Assembly: GCA_032629725.1 (NCBI GenBank)
Contig: JAFEVB010000004.1
Location: forward strand, 186,001-250,000
Source of the DNA: Gremmenia infestans
Lineage: Eukaryota; Ascomycota; Leotiomycetes; Helotiales; Hamatocanthoscyphaceae
DNA length: 64,000 bases
Reading direction: 5' to 3'
Made by a program: the position numbers and the translations under genes. Below the pieces are notes generated by a model, which was not told where the DNA came from, made no database searches, and saw nothing but the letters and a program-made list of their open reading frames with translations. This document shows positions 24,329 to 34,771 of the stretch, one piece after another. Numbering within the stretch: the first letter of the stretch is position 1; each line of letters begins with the position of its first letter.

Positions 24329-25484
24329 CTAGTCCCATGAACCATCCATCTCAGCCATAGCCTCCTCCATATCAGCATCAAAATCACCTGTCTGCTGCGG
24401 TGGTGGTGCTTTATTGGCAGCAAGCGCAGGTGCAGGTTTGTCCATCTGCATCATCTCCTCCTCAGCCATTAACGCATCAAGATCATCCTCGTCGAAATCA
24501 TCACCTGTAGATTTGCTTGCAGCAGGTGCAGCTTTCTCAGCGACCAGACTCTCTTCCTGGGCTAACAACGCATCTAAATCGTCTTCAGGCGGGTCATCGT
24601 CAACAGGGGAATTCTTGGCAGGACCAAAAAGACTCGTTCCCCCATTTGCAGTGACTGGTTGCGTCCTCGTGGGTCTGGGCGTAGCGTCATATAAATCATC
24701 ATCATTGCCAAACAAATCCCCCCCGGTGTCATTCACAGGGGTCGTTTCTTTCTCCCGTGCGCCTTCCTTCGCGCGCTCGAAAATCCCCGCCGTCGTCCTC
24801 TCCACACTCTTCTCCTTCGGCCTAGCAGGCAACTCCGGCTCATCGAACAGACTATCCTCGTGCACGCCGCTATGCGGCTTGCCCTCATTAATCCACTCCA
24901 TCCTCGCATTCTGCATCATCTTCTTATGCCCCATCTTCTCGACCATGGCTAGGGCGTCCAGGAAGCGGGCTTTGGGGAAGAGGTCGTCGAGCCAAAGTTG
25001 GTAGAAGGCGAGGAGGCGGGATGCATCGCTGTACTGTTGCTCTGTTAGCGGGTTGGAAAGTTAGTGGGGGTGGGGTGTAGGTTACTTACTTCATGGCCTT
25101 TGCCTTTGAATTTGAGGTTCTTGGCTTTTTTGCGGAGTTTGGGGATCCCATTGTTGGAGAGGAGTCTGGTGTTCTAGTTAGTATAGATAGTATAAAAGTA
25201 GAAAGAGGGTAATACCTGTGTTCATCGAGCTTTACGCGTGGTGCTCGGGGTTTCCGCGTAACTTCGATTTCTTCATCAATGCCCAATCCAGCTGCACTTT
25301 TGCCTTTACCCCCGGAGTCTTTTGAGTTACTATTCGTAGTATCTTTGCTTGGAGGTACAACGTAGTTTTCGCTGAAAGGATCGTTTATATCGCCGTCGTA
25401 GTCAAATAGGTCGTCGAATTCATCGCCACCTGCTGCAGGTCCCTCGGTAGGCAATGGACGGCTTGTAGCTACTGGAGAAGACAT
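24329..25484 (-). CDS. csm3: Replication fork protection protein Csm3/Swi3 (TIPIN)
   Basis: Three exons encode roughly 325 residues. Exon 1 has the acidic leader FDDLFDYDGDINDPFSE and the family motif TRKPRAPRVKLDEHR. A short exon 2 continues LLSNNGIPKLRKKAKNLKFK, the classical Swi3/TIPIN helix start. Exon 3 has DASRLLAFYQLWLDDLFPKA, FLDALAMVEKMGHKK and RMEWINEGKP. The tail is an acidic tri-repeat (PEDDLDALLAQEE, DEDDLDALMAEEE, DADMEEAMAEMD). With Tof1/Timeless this family stabilises stalled replisomes and helps activate Mec1, the neighbouring gene. Start codon at 25484 is the first ATG of the frame, 265 bp from the divergent complex I subunit gene. Family membership is very clear. The tandem acidic repeats are the notable feature. 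Confidence 0.92.
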
Positions 25485-25749
25485 TCTGCTTTCGAATTCT
25501 CCCAGAATCCCAAACCGTCTTCAATGTGGCGTTTGTAGTAGTCAAAGTCGACAGATGTAAAAGTGTCGCTTCTTCATACAATATCACGAACCTCGCGTCC
25601 CTCAAAAGTAGACGCGCTTTCGTCTCTGGCAGACCTAGCCCCGCCGTATCGAAATAACTAGCGTGAGATTCGGCTGCTTTGCACAACGACATCGCAGACC
25701 TCGAAACACTACCGCAAACAGCAATTGTCGCCGCAACTGGGCTCTCACC

Positions 25750-26581
25750 ATGTCGAACATCGAGCAGAAGCCTTATGTGCCGGCAAAGACCCTGCCAACC
25801 GATTACCCTGTATGTTTTTCCCGCAATTCGGGGAGTAGGAAGCTTGCTAATTGTGTGCGGAACAGCTCATTGACAGTGACCCGTAAGCTTCCCTCCCAAG
25901 CTCTATACTACACTATACTCTCGATGGAAGAAGGAGAAGGAGAAGGATCCGCGGGAATGATTAATTGGCGGACAAGGGAGAAGAATCGTTGAGCTGACTG
26001 ATATATCGGGCAACAGGCATATCAAACGAGTACTCAAATATGCCCGCACATCCGACTACGTAGCCGGCGCAGTCACCGCAGCATTCGGCCCCGGCGCCAT
26101 GCTCTTGATGGAGAAGCTCCAGCCTTCACTCGTAGGCAAGGGTGGATTTGCACCGATCATGCGACTGACGGGTGCGCTGGGCTTGAGCGCTGGATTCCTG
26201 TTCTTCTACCAACGCTCAGTCCGTACGTCTATCCCCCTGCCTTTCCTCCCCCTCCCCCTCTCCTTCTCCCCGAGCTAATGCTGCCTCTCGCCAACCGCAG
26301 TACGCTTCTACGGCTTCACGGAAAACCGCCGCGAGTGTGAAATGGATATGCGCGAGATGGTTGCGAAAGTAAAGGCTGGCGAGCCTCTGTACGGCACATC
26401 TACCCTGACGCCGTATATGCAAGGCATGGCGTCCCGGAACTCGCGATATACGGGGCTGTTCCTGCATGTTATCCCGTGGTTCAATTTCGTGAATCACAAT
26501 CACCATGGTGTGGATACGGCCAAGTATTATCAGGCTGCGGAGAGGGAGCTAGAGGAGGAGAGGAAGAAGACCGATGGTTGA
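25750..26581 (+). CDS. Complex I 20.9/21 kDa accessory subunit (NUXM-type)
   Basis: Four exons encode about 188 residues: 25750-25809, a 17-nt microexon 25866-25882, 26017-26222, and about 26302-26581. The N-terminus PTDYPLIDSDPHIKRVLKYA is the NADH-ubiquinone oxidoreductase 21 kDa subunit signature. Two probable membrane segments follow (DYVAGAVTAAFGPGAMLLM and LTGALGLSAGFLFFYQRS), then FYGFTENRRECEMDMREM and a soluble tail typical of the subunit's C-terminal domain. It is an accessory subunit of mitochondrial complex I in the inner membrane (NUXM in Yarrowia, 20.9 kDa subunit in Neurospora). The microexon codes for LIDSDP and is required to keep the conserved motif. Divergent from csm3. Confidence 0.9.
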
Positions 26582-27008
26582 ATGAGGGGGGTTTGTACAT
26601 ACATATATGGATTCAATGGGATTGGCGTATGCTGTTTGTGACATTTTGGTCTGTGGAGTGTGAAGATGGCTGAAATTTGCGTAGAGTGAGGGGTCTGGAA
26701 GGACTTCCGGCTTCCTTGATCCCCGTATGTTCTTCGACGTGTGTAAATGGTTCGAAGTCCCCCATGATGATGTGGAGGAATCTCTTCTCTAGTTAGCCAC
26801 TTAATCACTGGTTGAAGCTGGGACCTTTGTTTAGGGAGTTCAGAATACAATAATCATGATGGGTATCTAAGTCTACAACTCCCTGCCAATGCGTATGCCC
26901 ATCGCTACAATGCTGCCTTCTCATGTAAATACTCAAGCGCGCCAAACACCTGGTTAGCAGTACCTACCTAGGTATACTCCTCTTGACTACTTTCGGACTC
27001 CTTTGCAC
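26582..27008. other. Intergenic between convergent genes
   Basis: This 0.4 kb gap lies between the 3' ends of the complex I subunit gene and TAD2. Nothing recognisable was seen. Confidence 0.55.
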
Positions 27009-28167
27009 CTAATCCACATCCTTAAGACTCTCATCCTGCTGTCTCTCCAGTCGTCCATTAATGCCACTGTCGGTTACATCTTTCAGTTGCCGAGCCTTCT
27101 TCACCTGCAGGCCTTTATCAACTCCCTGTTTCCCCCCAGATTGCTTCCTCCCCGCCCTAAGTTTCTCCCTCGACATGATCGTCGTCTCAACCCCATTAGG
27201 CCTCTCACTCAGCACTTCCTCAACAACCAGCTTCTCCGTCGACGCAGACATCTTATCTTTTTCGCCCAACGGCTTAACCTCAAGCTTCAACACCCTCTCT
27301 TTCTTTGCTCTCGGTTCCGGCGCTGTCTCATACATCAGTCCCCTTCCTCATCTATCAATGAGCTCTAGAAGGAAGAAGGAAAGAGACTCACCACGCCCAT
27401 TCTCCTGCACATAAAACCGCCTCAACATCAGAATAGCCTCTTCCCTCAACCAACCCCCACTAACCCCATAATCCCCCACCACCACCTCCCTCTTCCCCAT
27501 CCCCTTCTTCTCCCGATCACACTCCGTAAACAAACCATTCGAAGTTTGAATATCAAGCACCCCTCCCGTGCCACCAAACTTCTCATTACCCGCGCCGAAA
27601 TACACGTCCGCGATCCCAAACTGCCGCAGGAGAGACGCACACATAATACACGGTTCCACCGTTACATACAGACTGCATTGCTTCAAGACCTTAAGGCGTT
27701 CGGGGAGATCGAGGCCTTGAAGGGAGGTTCCGAGCGGAATCTCGATTCCGTCTTGGGTTTTGGGGAGAGTGCAGGGAGAGGAGGAGAGGAGTGAATTTAT
27801 GGCGATGAATTCTGCGTGCATGGTACCGTTATACGTCTCATTTGTGGCGTTCTGGCCCGTGGAAACGATGCCGTGGACTGGGTGCACGAGGATGCAGCCT
27901 ACGGGAGTTTCGTTTGTGTTGAGTGCGTGTTGGGCCTGTGGACGTTAGCTAAATGCAAGAAAGAAAGAGGATAGAGAGGATGGAATTAAGCACCATGGAA
28001 AGCGCAGAGCGCATGTGCGTCAGGTGAATTGAAGCCATGGTGAGAAGCGTGTCGCGGATGGTTGTGGACGTGGGGGGTTTGTCATGGATGGTGAAGCGGT
28101 GGGCGATGAATGTGAAGGGGGAAAGGGCAGAAGGGGGTTTGGGTTGCCATTGTTGCGGTTGTGACAT
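27009..28167 (-). CDS. tad2: tRNA-specific adenosine-34 deaminase subunit Tad2
   Basis: Three exons encode about 340 residues of the catalytic subunit of the heterodimeric enzyme that converts A34 to inosine in tRNA anticodons. The deaminase zinc site is complete: HAE (His about 98, catalytic Glu about 100) and PCIMC (Cys about 154 and 157). Core motifs are HLTHMRSALSMAQHALNTNE, TPVGCILVHP and VYFGAGNEKFGGTGG. Intron 1 splits after ALSM with a CTAAC branch; a second intron follows YVQENGR. The last exon adds a Lys/Glu-rich tail of about 100 residues that is not part of the catalytic fold and looks lineage-specific. The start at 28167 adds some 45 residues before the conserved MASIHLTHM. That internal Met is an alternative start. 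Confidence 0.92.
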
Positions 28168-30381
28168 TTGAGGCGGGTGGTGACTTCTGTTTTTGTTTTG
28201 GCGAAGCGAGTTGGGAAAGGGGGACTGATGCGTGCCCAGGTGAAAAGAGCGATTTGTGAAGTCATGTGATAAGGTCACGAGACTCGCATCAACTATCACT
28301 CTTTCCTGTGATGATTGTGGATCGCTTTCAGATCGTTGATTCTTATTAGTTCGGCCTCCTGATTTCTATGAAAGTCATGCCTCTTTCACAGACTTCAGGT
28401 TCTATTTATAGCACACACGTGATATTCTTCGGATTCTTCCCAAGACAACTCAAAACCCTTGCACTCTCTGCCTACTTAGCTCCTCTATACACTCTTCACC
28501 TAATCCTCCCCTTTTCACACTCCTCCCTCTTTCCTTCTCTGACCTAATTCTTCCATTGCATTTACCCCTGACACCCAGAACACCCTGCATCAATTTACCG
28601 TACAGAGGCCCCACCTAGGTATCCGACAGTGGCGCACTTGTGTCCATGGCGAGAAGCTCGGATACTCCGTACCATCCAGTTTGATCATGTACAAGTTACC
28701 TAAAGAGGCACAACTAAGAAGTCTGCCTTCCGAATTGGTTACTCCGTATGTTTGTGGTATAATAAATCCTGTTATGTTTCATGCGCTTTGCTTTGAGATC
28801 CTGTTTGTTGATTCTGTTGGAAATCCGCACCTTTATGTGCCTCTAGGCTGTGGTTTGGTGGCTCGGTATGTTTGATGTTTGGTTGAGCGAGCGAGCGAGC
28901 GAGCGAATCGCTGCAATCCGTGTCTCATCTCACTCAGCCGAAGGGTCTTTTTTGAGCCTTCGCAGAGTTGCGGTTCTGATGGTTGGTTTAGTTGACGGTT
29001 CGGGTGCTTGTGAGGCACTGAGGCTGTTCTCTGATGTTATACCGGGCCGAGACGGAAAAGGGAGGCGGGCTGCAAGGGAGGCTTTGATACAGGTACTTCA
29101 TAATCCATACATTGCAAATGAGGCTCTAGCTACCCTTATCAAAATTGCCAAAAGGGGGCTTCGGGCGAGTGACCCTTGATTGGTATTACTATAAATGGTA
29201 CAAATAATGTTCATGAGGTTGCACGTGTACTGTAGTGAGTGGCAAGATGATTGTACTTCTGAGTGTGAAACGCTTTAAATCTCCTAAACGAAGGAGATCA
29301 TCTTGTTGGTTTGCAACTTACTAGACGCGTGCGAGAGGCACTGGTCTTATGTAAGGAGACCGAGTCCGAGATGCTGAAGCTGACGCAGATGCTGACGCTG
29401 TAAGGGGTATTTTTATCGTGGTGCAGATAGGGAACGAGGGCGTAAGAAATCGAGGGCTGAGTAGCGTAGTCGACCCACTCACAGCTGAGTGAGATCTTGA
29501 GAGACTGCAGGTGCCTAAAGAAGCAAATACCGTACGTTAATATGCGAGCGGGATAATGGCAAATTACCATTAATGCAATCTTGGTGACATTGTATCGAGT
29601 ACAGATTCCAGAGGCTATTGTAGGATATAATAAATCAATAATCGGGGTTGCCTATGATACGCGGGGTATGAGGAAAATTCCCGTCGGGACCATGGCAGAG
29701 GGAGAGGATGGAACGGAGCGCTCGGTTCCTTGGTGCGACCCCCTATTCCAGGAATGGTGGATGGTGCAACGAACTTGATTGCGCAAGAAAGGGAGTGTGA
29801 AACACACACACACACACACACACACCACGACCAAGAATCTTGATTGGTTAGTCAAGCTGTTGCATATTTAGTAACGCGCAAGTATTTTCTTCTCAACTCG
29901 TACATTAGGTACTCTAAATATACTTCAGATGATAAATAATAATACGAAAGTAGGGGATTATTACGGAGGTATATCTTGTAATCCGAGAAAAAGTCAACCC
30001 TTTGGTTTGCTTCTGGCTGATTCTATTATTTCCTCCCAAAATCTCCACCAATAACGAGGGGTGGGGGGCAGGGTTGGAAGAGGCGTGGACTAGGCTGTAC
30101 GAGGTGGCTAAAAAGGGGGCATCAGCCGGGTCCCAAAATGGGAAGGTGCGCTTGGCACGGTCATCTCTCGTCTAAATTCCAAACACCGTGTCCTCTACTT
30201 ATAGACAGCGTGGCCTCCCACGACTCTCTCTCCCAGAACCACAAGAACATCAACCAAAAAGAACACTCCCCTTCTCTGATTGGGTAGACAGCAACTCCTG
30301 CTGCCTTGGCCTTTGTTGACCTGCCCACTGAGTCATCCACTGACCAGCACACATTCTTCCTGACACTGTGTCTTGATCATT
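28168..30381. other. Long intergenic region with simple repeats
   Basis: This 2.2 kb region lies between divergent TAD2 and hacA. It carries a GAGC-type tetranucleotide tract (about 28884-28906) and a (CA)n microsatellite (about 29803-29824). The open frame at 28850-29179 overlaps the tetranucleotide tract and is not convincing. The last 350 bp should be the hacA promoter and leader, with a TTATAG-type element near 30198. Confidence 0.5.
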
Positions 30382-30411
30382 ATGGACTGTGATACCTCCT
30401 ACATCTACTGA
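30382..30411 (+). promoter_or_regulatory. Upstream ORF in the hacA leader
   Basis: An ATG at 30382 opens a nine-codon frame (MDCDTSYIY) closed by TGA, 91 bp before the hacA start codon. In Aspergillus and Trichoderma the homologous mRNA carries a leader uORF that limits translation and is lost by 5' truncation under ER stress. Presence of the uORF is seen; its regulatory role here is inferred. Confidence 0.55.
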
Positions 30412-30502
30412 GGGCAAATCCTACAACTGCCATTCCTCAACAACCACTAGGCTAGCTACATCCCCTCATCACAAGGAACAAGCTACACTAGATTCATTCA
30501 CA

Positions 30503-31727
30503 ATGTCGACTCCACACATTAAGTTCGAAAACTCGCCCGCCGACAGTTTAGCTGACAGCTTTATCTCGACGCCCGGCACCCAATACCCATCTCTCTTCGC
30601 CAACAGCACCATGGATCCCATCGAAGCCATGACGCCTCAGTCATATGAGGATGACAGCATGTTCGGCGGCTCCGTCCGTGAGGACAGCGTGCTTGACGAT
30701 AGTCCCGAAGGAGACAAGAAGCAGGTAAAGAAGAGGAAGTCTTGGGGACAGCAACTGCCAGAACCAAAGACCAACCTTCCACCAAGGTACATACTAGAAC
30801 ACATCCACCGTCGTTGATCAACCAGCTAATTCACTTCAGGAAACGCGCAAAGACCGAAGATGAGAAGGAGCAGCGACGAGTCGAACGGGTTCTTCGAAAC
30901 CGTCGCGCGGCTCAATCATCAAGGGAACGCAAGCGTCAAGAAGTAGAGGCGCTTGAGGCTGAGAAACGTCAAATCGAGCGAAGAAATCAAGACCTTGAGA
31001 TGCGACTGGCTCACATGGAAGAACAATACCTCAGAGTCACACAAGAGTTGGCTCAAGTCACGGGCAACAAGATGCATGTCTTCGGATCATCTTCTGCAGT
31101 CTCATCACCGAGTCAAGAATTACGTCAAGCCTCCCCAGTTACATTTTCACAAGAGCTCTTCTCATCCCGAGACTCCAACCCCACAACAATCAACAGACAA
31201 TCAATCCCTGAACCTCGCTCCTTACAAACCGTCAACCCCGCCTCCCTCTCCCCCGAAATCCGACCTGTCGACGATTTAACCAACGCCAGTTCTTCCGATA
31301 TGACACAACATCCTGCCGCGGTGTTGTGCGACCTGCAGTGTCAGTCGGAAGAACAACGGCCCTGGATGAATACACCGACCACAACAGCTTCGGCCATCTC
31401 TCAAATCTTGATCATGACCACATTTCTCAACATGATCTCAGCGAGTACTTCAACGCTCCTCAGCCCTCTGAGTCAGATCATTACCTCCTTGAGAACGGGA
31501 TCGGTCCTATCGCCGACAGCTTCAATCTTGACTTTAATAACATGGTTAACTACAACGATGGCGCCTTTGACGACATCAACCTTGATGACTTCCTCCACAA
31601 CGACGACCAGCCTGCGACCGAGATTCACTCTTCGGATCAGCTTGCTGAGACGACTGCTAGCCTGCAGCCCCAATTTGGCGCGTCCCTTGATGGATGCGAC
31701 AGTGGTGGCGATGCGGTCAGCGTCTGA
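30503..31727 (+). CDS. hacA: UPR bZIP transcription factor HacA/Hac1
   Basis: A conventional 53-nt intron (30787-30839) joins PEPKTNLPPR to KRAKTEDEKEQRRVERVLRN. The basic region (VLRNRRAAQSSRERKRQEVE) and the following heptad leucine zipper identify HacA, which activates ER chaperone genes. The frame then stays open past 32,000, but the conserved acidic C-terminus (FNLDFNNMVNYNDGAFDDIN, ending GASLDGCDSGGDAVSV at 31727) is in another frame. The two are joined if 20 nt are removed near 31336-31358, exactly the length known for fungal hacA unconventional introns cut by IreA. The spliced product is about 383 residues, the unspliced about 498. Start 30503 is the first ATG in frame. Coordinates given are for the induced form. 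Confidence 0.93.
31336..31358 (+). promoter_or_regulatory. Predicted Ire1-cleaved 20-nt unconventional intron of hacA
   Basis: The 5' site has the Ire1-type core CTG|CAG at 31333-31338. Removing 20 nt, either from 31336 or from 31339, shifts the bZIP frame into the frame of the conserved acidic tail, giving DLQ or DLT followed by ALDEYTDHNS. The segment has no GT-AG ends. The precise cut positions cannot be fixed from sequence alone. Confidence 0.75.
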
Positions 31728-32965
31728 ACAGCAGCTAACCCACGATTGTCTCTCTGGCGTAGATGCGAGTGTTCGTCATTTTGGAGCAAGTTCACCGAGT
31801 GTGGAGTTGTTAATGACGTTACTTTGGGCTATCCATGTAATCGAAAAAGAACGAGAGCAAAAGGAAAAGACACCCAAGCTGGACGCAGCTACGAAGGTCA
31901 GACAGGCGTGTGGGAAGCTGGATGAAATGTTCAGACCTAAAGATATAACACAGAAGAGAGTTTCTTATTTGTCTAGGGGGAGCGGGAACAGAGCCACGGG
32001 GAAAAAGTCCTCGGAGGATTGGCGAACGGAGTTTAAGAATCATCGACCTTGATCCACCTTTAGCGTTGGGATTGAGTGGCCCTTTGTACACCAAATGTAA
32101 CATGACTTGCTTACTACTACTATCATCTTCCATCGTCGTGATCATGCCTTGTGAAATAAAGTATCCTTAAGTCGAACTATCATTGCGACGTTCTAGTTCA
32201 TAGCTATCATGCAAAGGCCATCTAAATTAGCATCTTATATATTGCACAGCTCACCGTCATTAATTGATGCTCTTCATCAAACCTCATCCCCTTTACCTCC
32301 ATCTCCCTCCCTATCCCCATATAACCTACCAGCCAGTAGTAGCACACCTCTCTTCGCCCACATATACACTACCTACTTTGTATGTATGTATGTACGCTCC
32401 ACGATACCCTAAGAACTCCTGACTAGCTGATTAGCTGGCAGGTTCGCTGGATGGCGTCACTGCGACATGCATGCTCTTTTGTCTATTTGAGAATCAAGAG
32501 AGAGCTTATAAAGTACGCTTTGAGAGTTTGAGTTGAGAGGCGAGGCGGGGGAGGATATGTATGTATGGAGAGGATGGAATGAATGTGTAGGGTGGATGAA
32601 TCCATGGAAGGGGGTGGGAAGGTGAGGGGGGGAGGTAGAAGGATGGTATGAGGATGTGGTGGTATTGAGTGATGGGTAGGTAGGTAAGTAAGGAGGGAGG
32701 TAGTTCAAGAGTATTTATCGGCTTTATGAGCTTTGAGGAAAAGAAGGTTATTGTGTATGATTGATTATGCGCGCAGTGAGGCGAAACTTTCGGTCGGGGA
32801 CTGAACTTTATTGGCAGCTAGCGTTTTCACAATATAACATTTCATTTCATTTCATTCATATGACCCAAATGCATGTATTGGTACACATGTACGCCCAAAC
32901 CCAATAATCCAAACCAAAACCCATCCCATCCCATCCCATCATGCCCCTTCCCATTTTTGGATATA
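31728..32965. other. hacA 3' region and intergenic
   Basis: Up to 32052 this remains open in the unspliced hacA frame and is otherwise the 3' UTR. After that there is low-complexity sequence (TATGTATGTATG near 32378-32395, CATCC repeats near 32921-32940) and no gene. Confidence 0.55.
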
Positions 32966-34375
32966 TTAATACATCTCCCCTTTACTAGGACTCCTGTCCC
33001 TGTCTCCTTTACTAGGACTCCTGTTCCCTTTGCTCGGGCTTCTCAACCCTTTACTGGGACTCCTGTGACTGGGTGTATGACTCGGCATGATAGCTTGAAA
33101 GGTCTGACCACCCCATTGGTCATACCCAATATTATGCTGTGGTGTTTGCGGTGGAGCTCCCCATTGGAAGTTTTGGCTAGGTGTTGGTGGAAAGTATGGT
33201 TGTGCTGTTGGCATGGTTGAAGGTTTCGAGGAACGGAACATGCCGAATGCGAGGTTGTTGGCTACGATACAGACTGTGACTATGAGTACGACGAATATCT
33301 GAAAAAAGTTAGCATCTTGAATACCCTCTGACACAAGAGGAGATACATACCATAGCCTTGTAACTGATCGGCTCGATGAAGCTGTTGAAGATTTGCGCAA
33401 ATGTATGAGCGCTTACTTTGGCCCGGCCGACACTGTTCGGATCCCTGTTCATACACAGCGCCCATGCATTGCAGACATTCTCTAGAGCTGGAAGTCGCAT
33501 GTCTGGGCCGCATCTATTATCCACATAGTCCCGAGCGCATTTGCCGATCTCCGCCATAACTTCCGCTCGCGCCTCGCCAGCAGCGTTGTCTACATCCGCT
33601 CTGACAGCTGTCCAGAAAGTATAAATGCCAAAGACAGTCAGACCAAGAAGGAAGAGGTTGAACCCAAGTTGCGTGTAGAATGATAACAGGTTTGGCAAGT
33701 TTGGTCGAGACTCGATGCCGTTGAGGAATTCTGATATCCAGCCTGGTTTGTTCTCGTCTTTGCCCTTACTCGTTGGTCGTGAACCCCCCGAGTCTGACTC
33801 TGAATCCCAATCATCTCTATGCGATTTGACTACTGAATAATCTCTCTCCATCCGTTTGCGTTTCCGCACCTTTTGCGCTAGTGCATTTCCATATTTGCCA
33901 CGCCGCTGCTCAGCTCGTCCTGGACTGTATCCTAAGAAGCTTGCCCCGTAACGCCCGAAGAGTTGCTTCTTCTCTGAACCACCCGTAAATGCTGCCATGG
34001 TCGTACTTGCTTTTTGCGCGTCCGGTGTATCTTCTGCATCTGCGTTGTCTGCTGGGGAGGATTCGGCGCCTGATGCTTCGGAGAAGAGATCTGGATCGAA
34101 AGGTTTCCGCGGAGTGGTAAAAGAAGGGTTGCGAAACGGGGTTGCTGGCGTCGAAGATGAATTTATGAAGGAACTTGATGGTTTTGGGGACTCGAAATTT
34201 GCTGGCAGTTGAGTTAGCTGGTGAATTGTAAATGTCTGGTGGACTTACAGTTCAGTCCCGGTTGCGGCTTGAATTGAGGGAATGGACTATTTGGGTCTGT
34301 TGGACCTTTGGTCTGCCACTCCCAATCCATAGGACTTTCATGTGTGCGCCGTTGATTTCCAATATTGTTGAACAT
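32966..34375 (-). CDS. brl1: Nuclear envelope protein Brl1/Brr6
   Basis: Three exons encode about 430 residues. The N-terminal half is a disordered, Ser/Pro-rich segment, starting MFNNIGNQRRTHESPMDWEW and including SPFPQFKPQPGLNSNFESPK. The conserved domain has a first membrane span (LLSFYTQLGFNLFLLGLTVF), a lumenal loop with four cysteines (KCARDYVDNRCG, NVCNAWALCMNR) and a second span (VVLIVTVCIVANNLAFGMF). This is the Brr6-like disulfide domain found in proteins that help nuclear pore assembly in the nuclear membrane. The C-terminus ends in at least four SPSKG repeats, which offer Ser-Pro sites. The first intron (GTAAGT donor) splits PGLN/SNF; a second follows EPISYKAM. Choice between BRL1 and BRR6 is not possible; most filamentous fungi have a single gene. 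Divergent from IWS1. Confidence 0.9.
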
Positions 34376-34771
34376 ATCGCAAGTTTGTCTGCGATAACAA
34401 AGCAATGGCAATATGGGGTGGGTGGGTGAGAGGTCAAGTTGAAGGAAGGCAGGCGATTGACCGCAGGTGAAAGTAAACAAAACAAGGTTCAGTGTCGTTG
34501 CCCCGGATTTAAGGTTATAACGCTAGTCTCAATTTAGAGCCCGCATGGACCATCTAGAATTGTCAAGACGGACGACAGCCTGGAATTCATTCAACAAGAC
34601 AGCTACAAAAGGACATCCACCTTGTCTCTTTCTTCTCTCCTCTTACGCGGCGAACTACATCAACTATTCCTACCAGTTCGAGGATTTCCACGAATTTTCT
34701 CCGACAACCCGACGTAAAGTCGCGAAACTACCCGTCTCCCTTTATTAAATCTCCACCAACTCCCAGTGAGA
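34376..34771. promoter_or_regulatory. Divergent promoter region brl1/iws1
   Basis: This is 396 bp between two start codons on opposite strands, with no other gene between them. It must hold both promoters and leaders. No TATA box is obvious. Confidence 0.6.

Noticed and set aside
28850..29179. 109-codon plus-strand frame
   Set aside because: It starts inside a GAGC repeat tract and shows no domain. The Ala/Leu content comes from GC-rich local sequence.
28884..29824. GAGC and CA simple repeats as possible functional elements
   Set aside because: They are ordinary microsatellites with no associated gene structure.
31716..31762. GT-AG pair with CTAAC branch at the end of the hacA spliced frame
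   Set aside because: Splicing it out would replace the conserved GGDAVSV end with an unrelated short tail, so it is probably not used.
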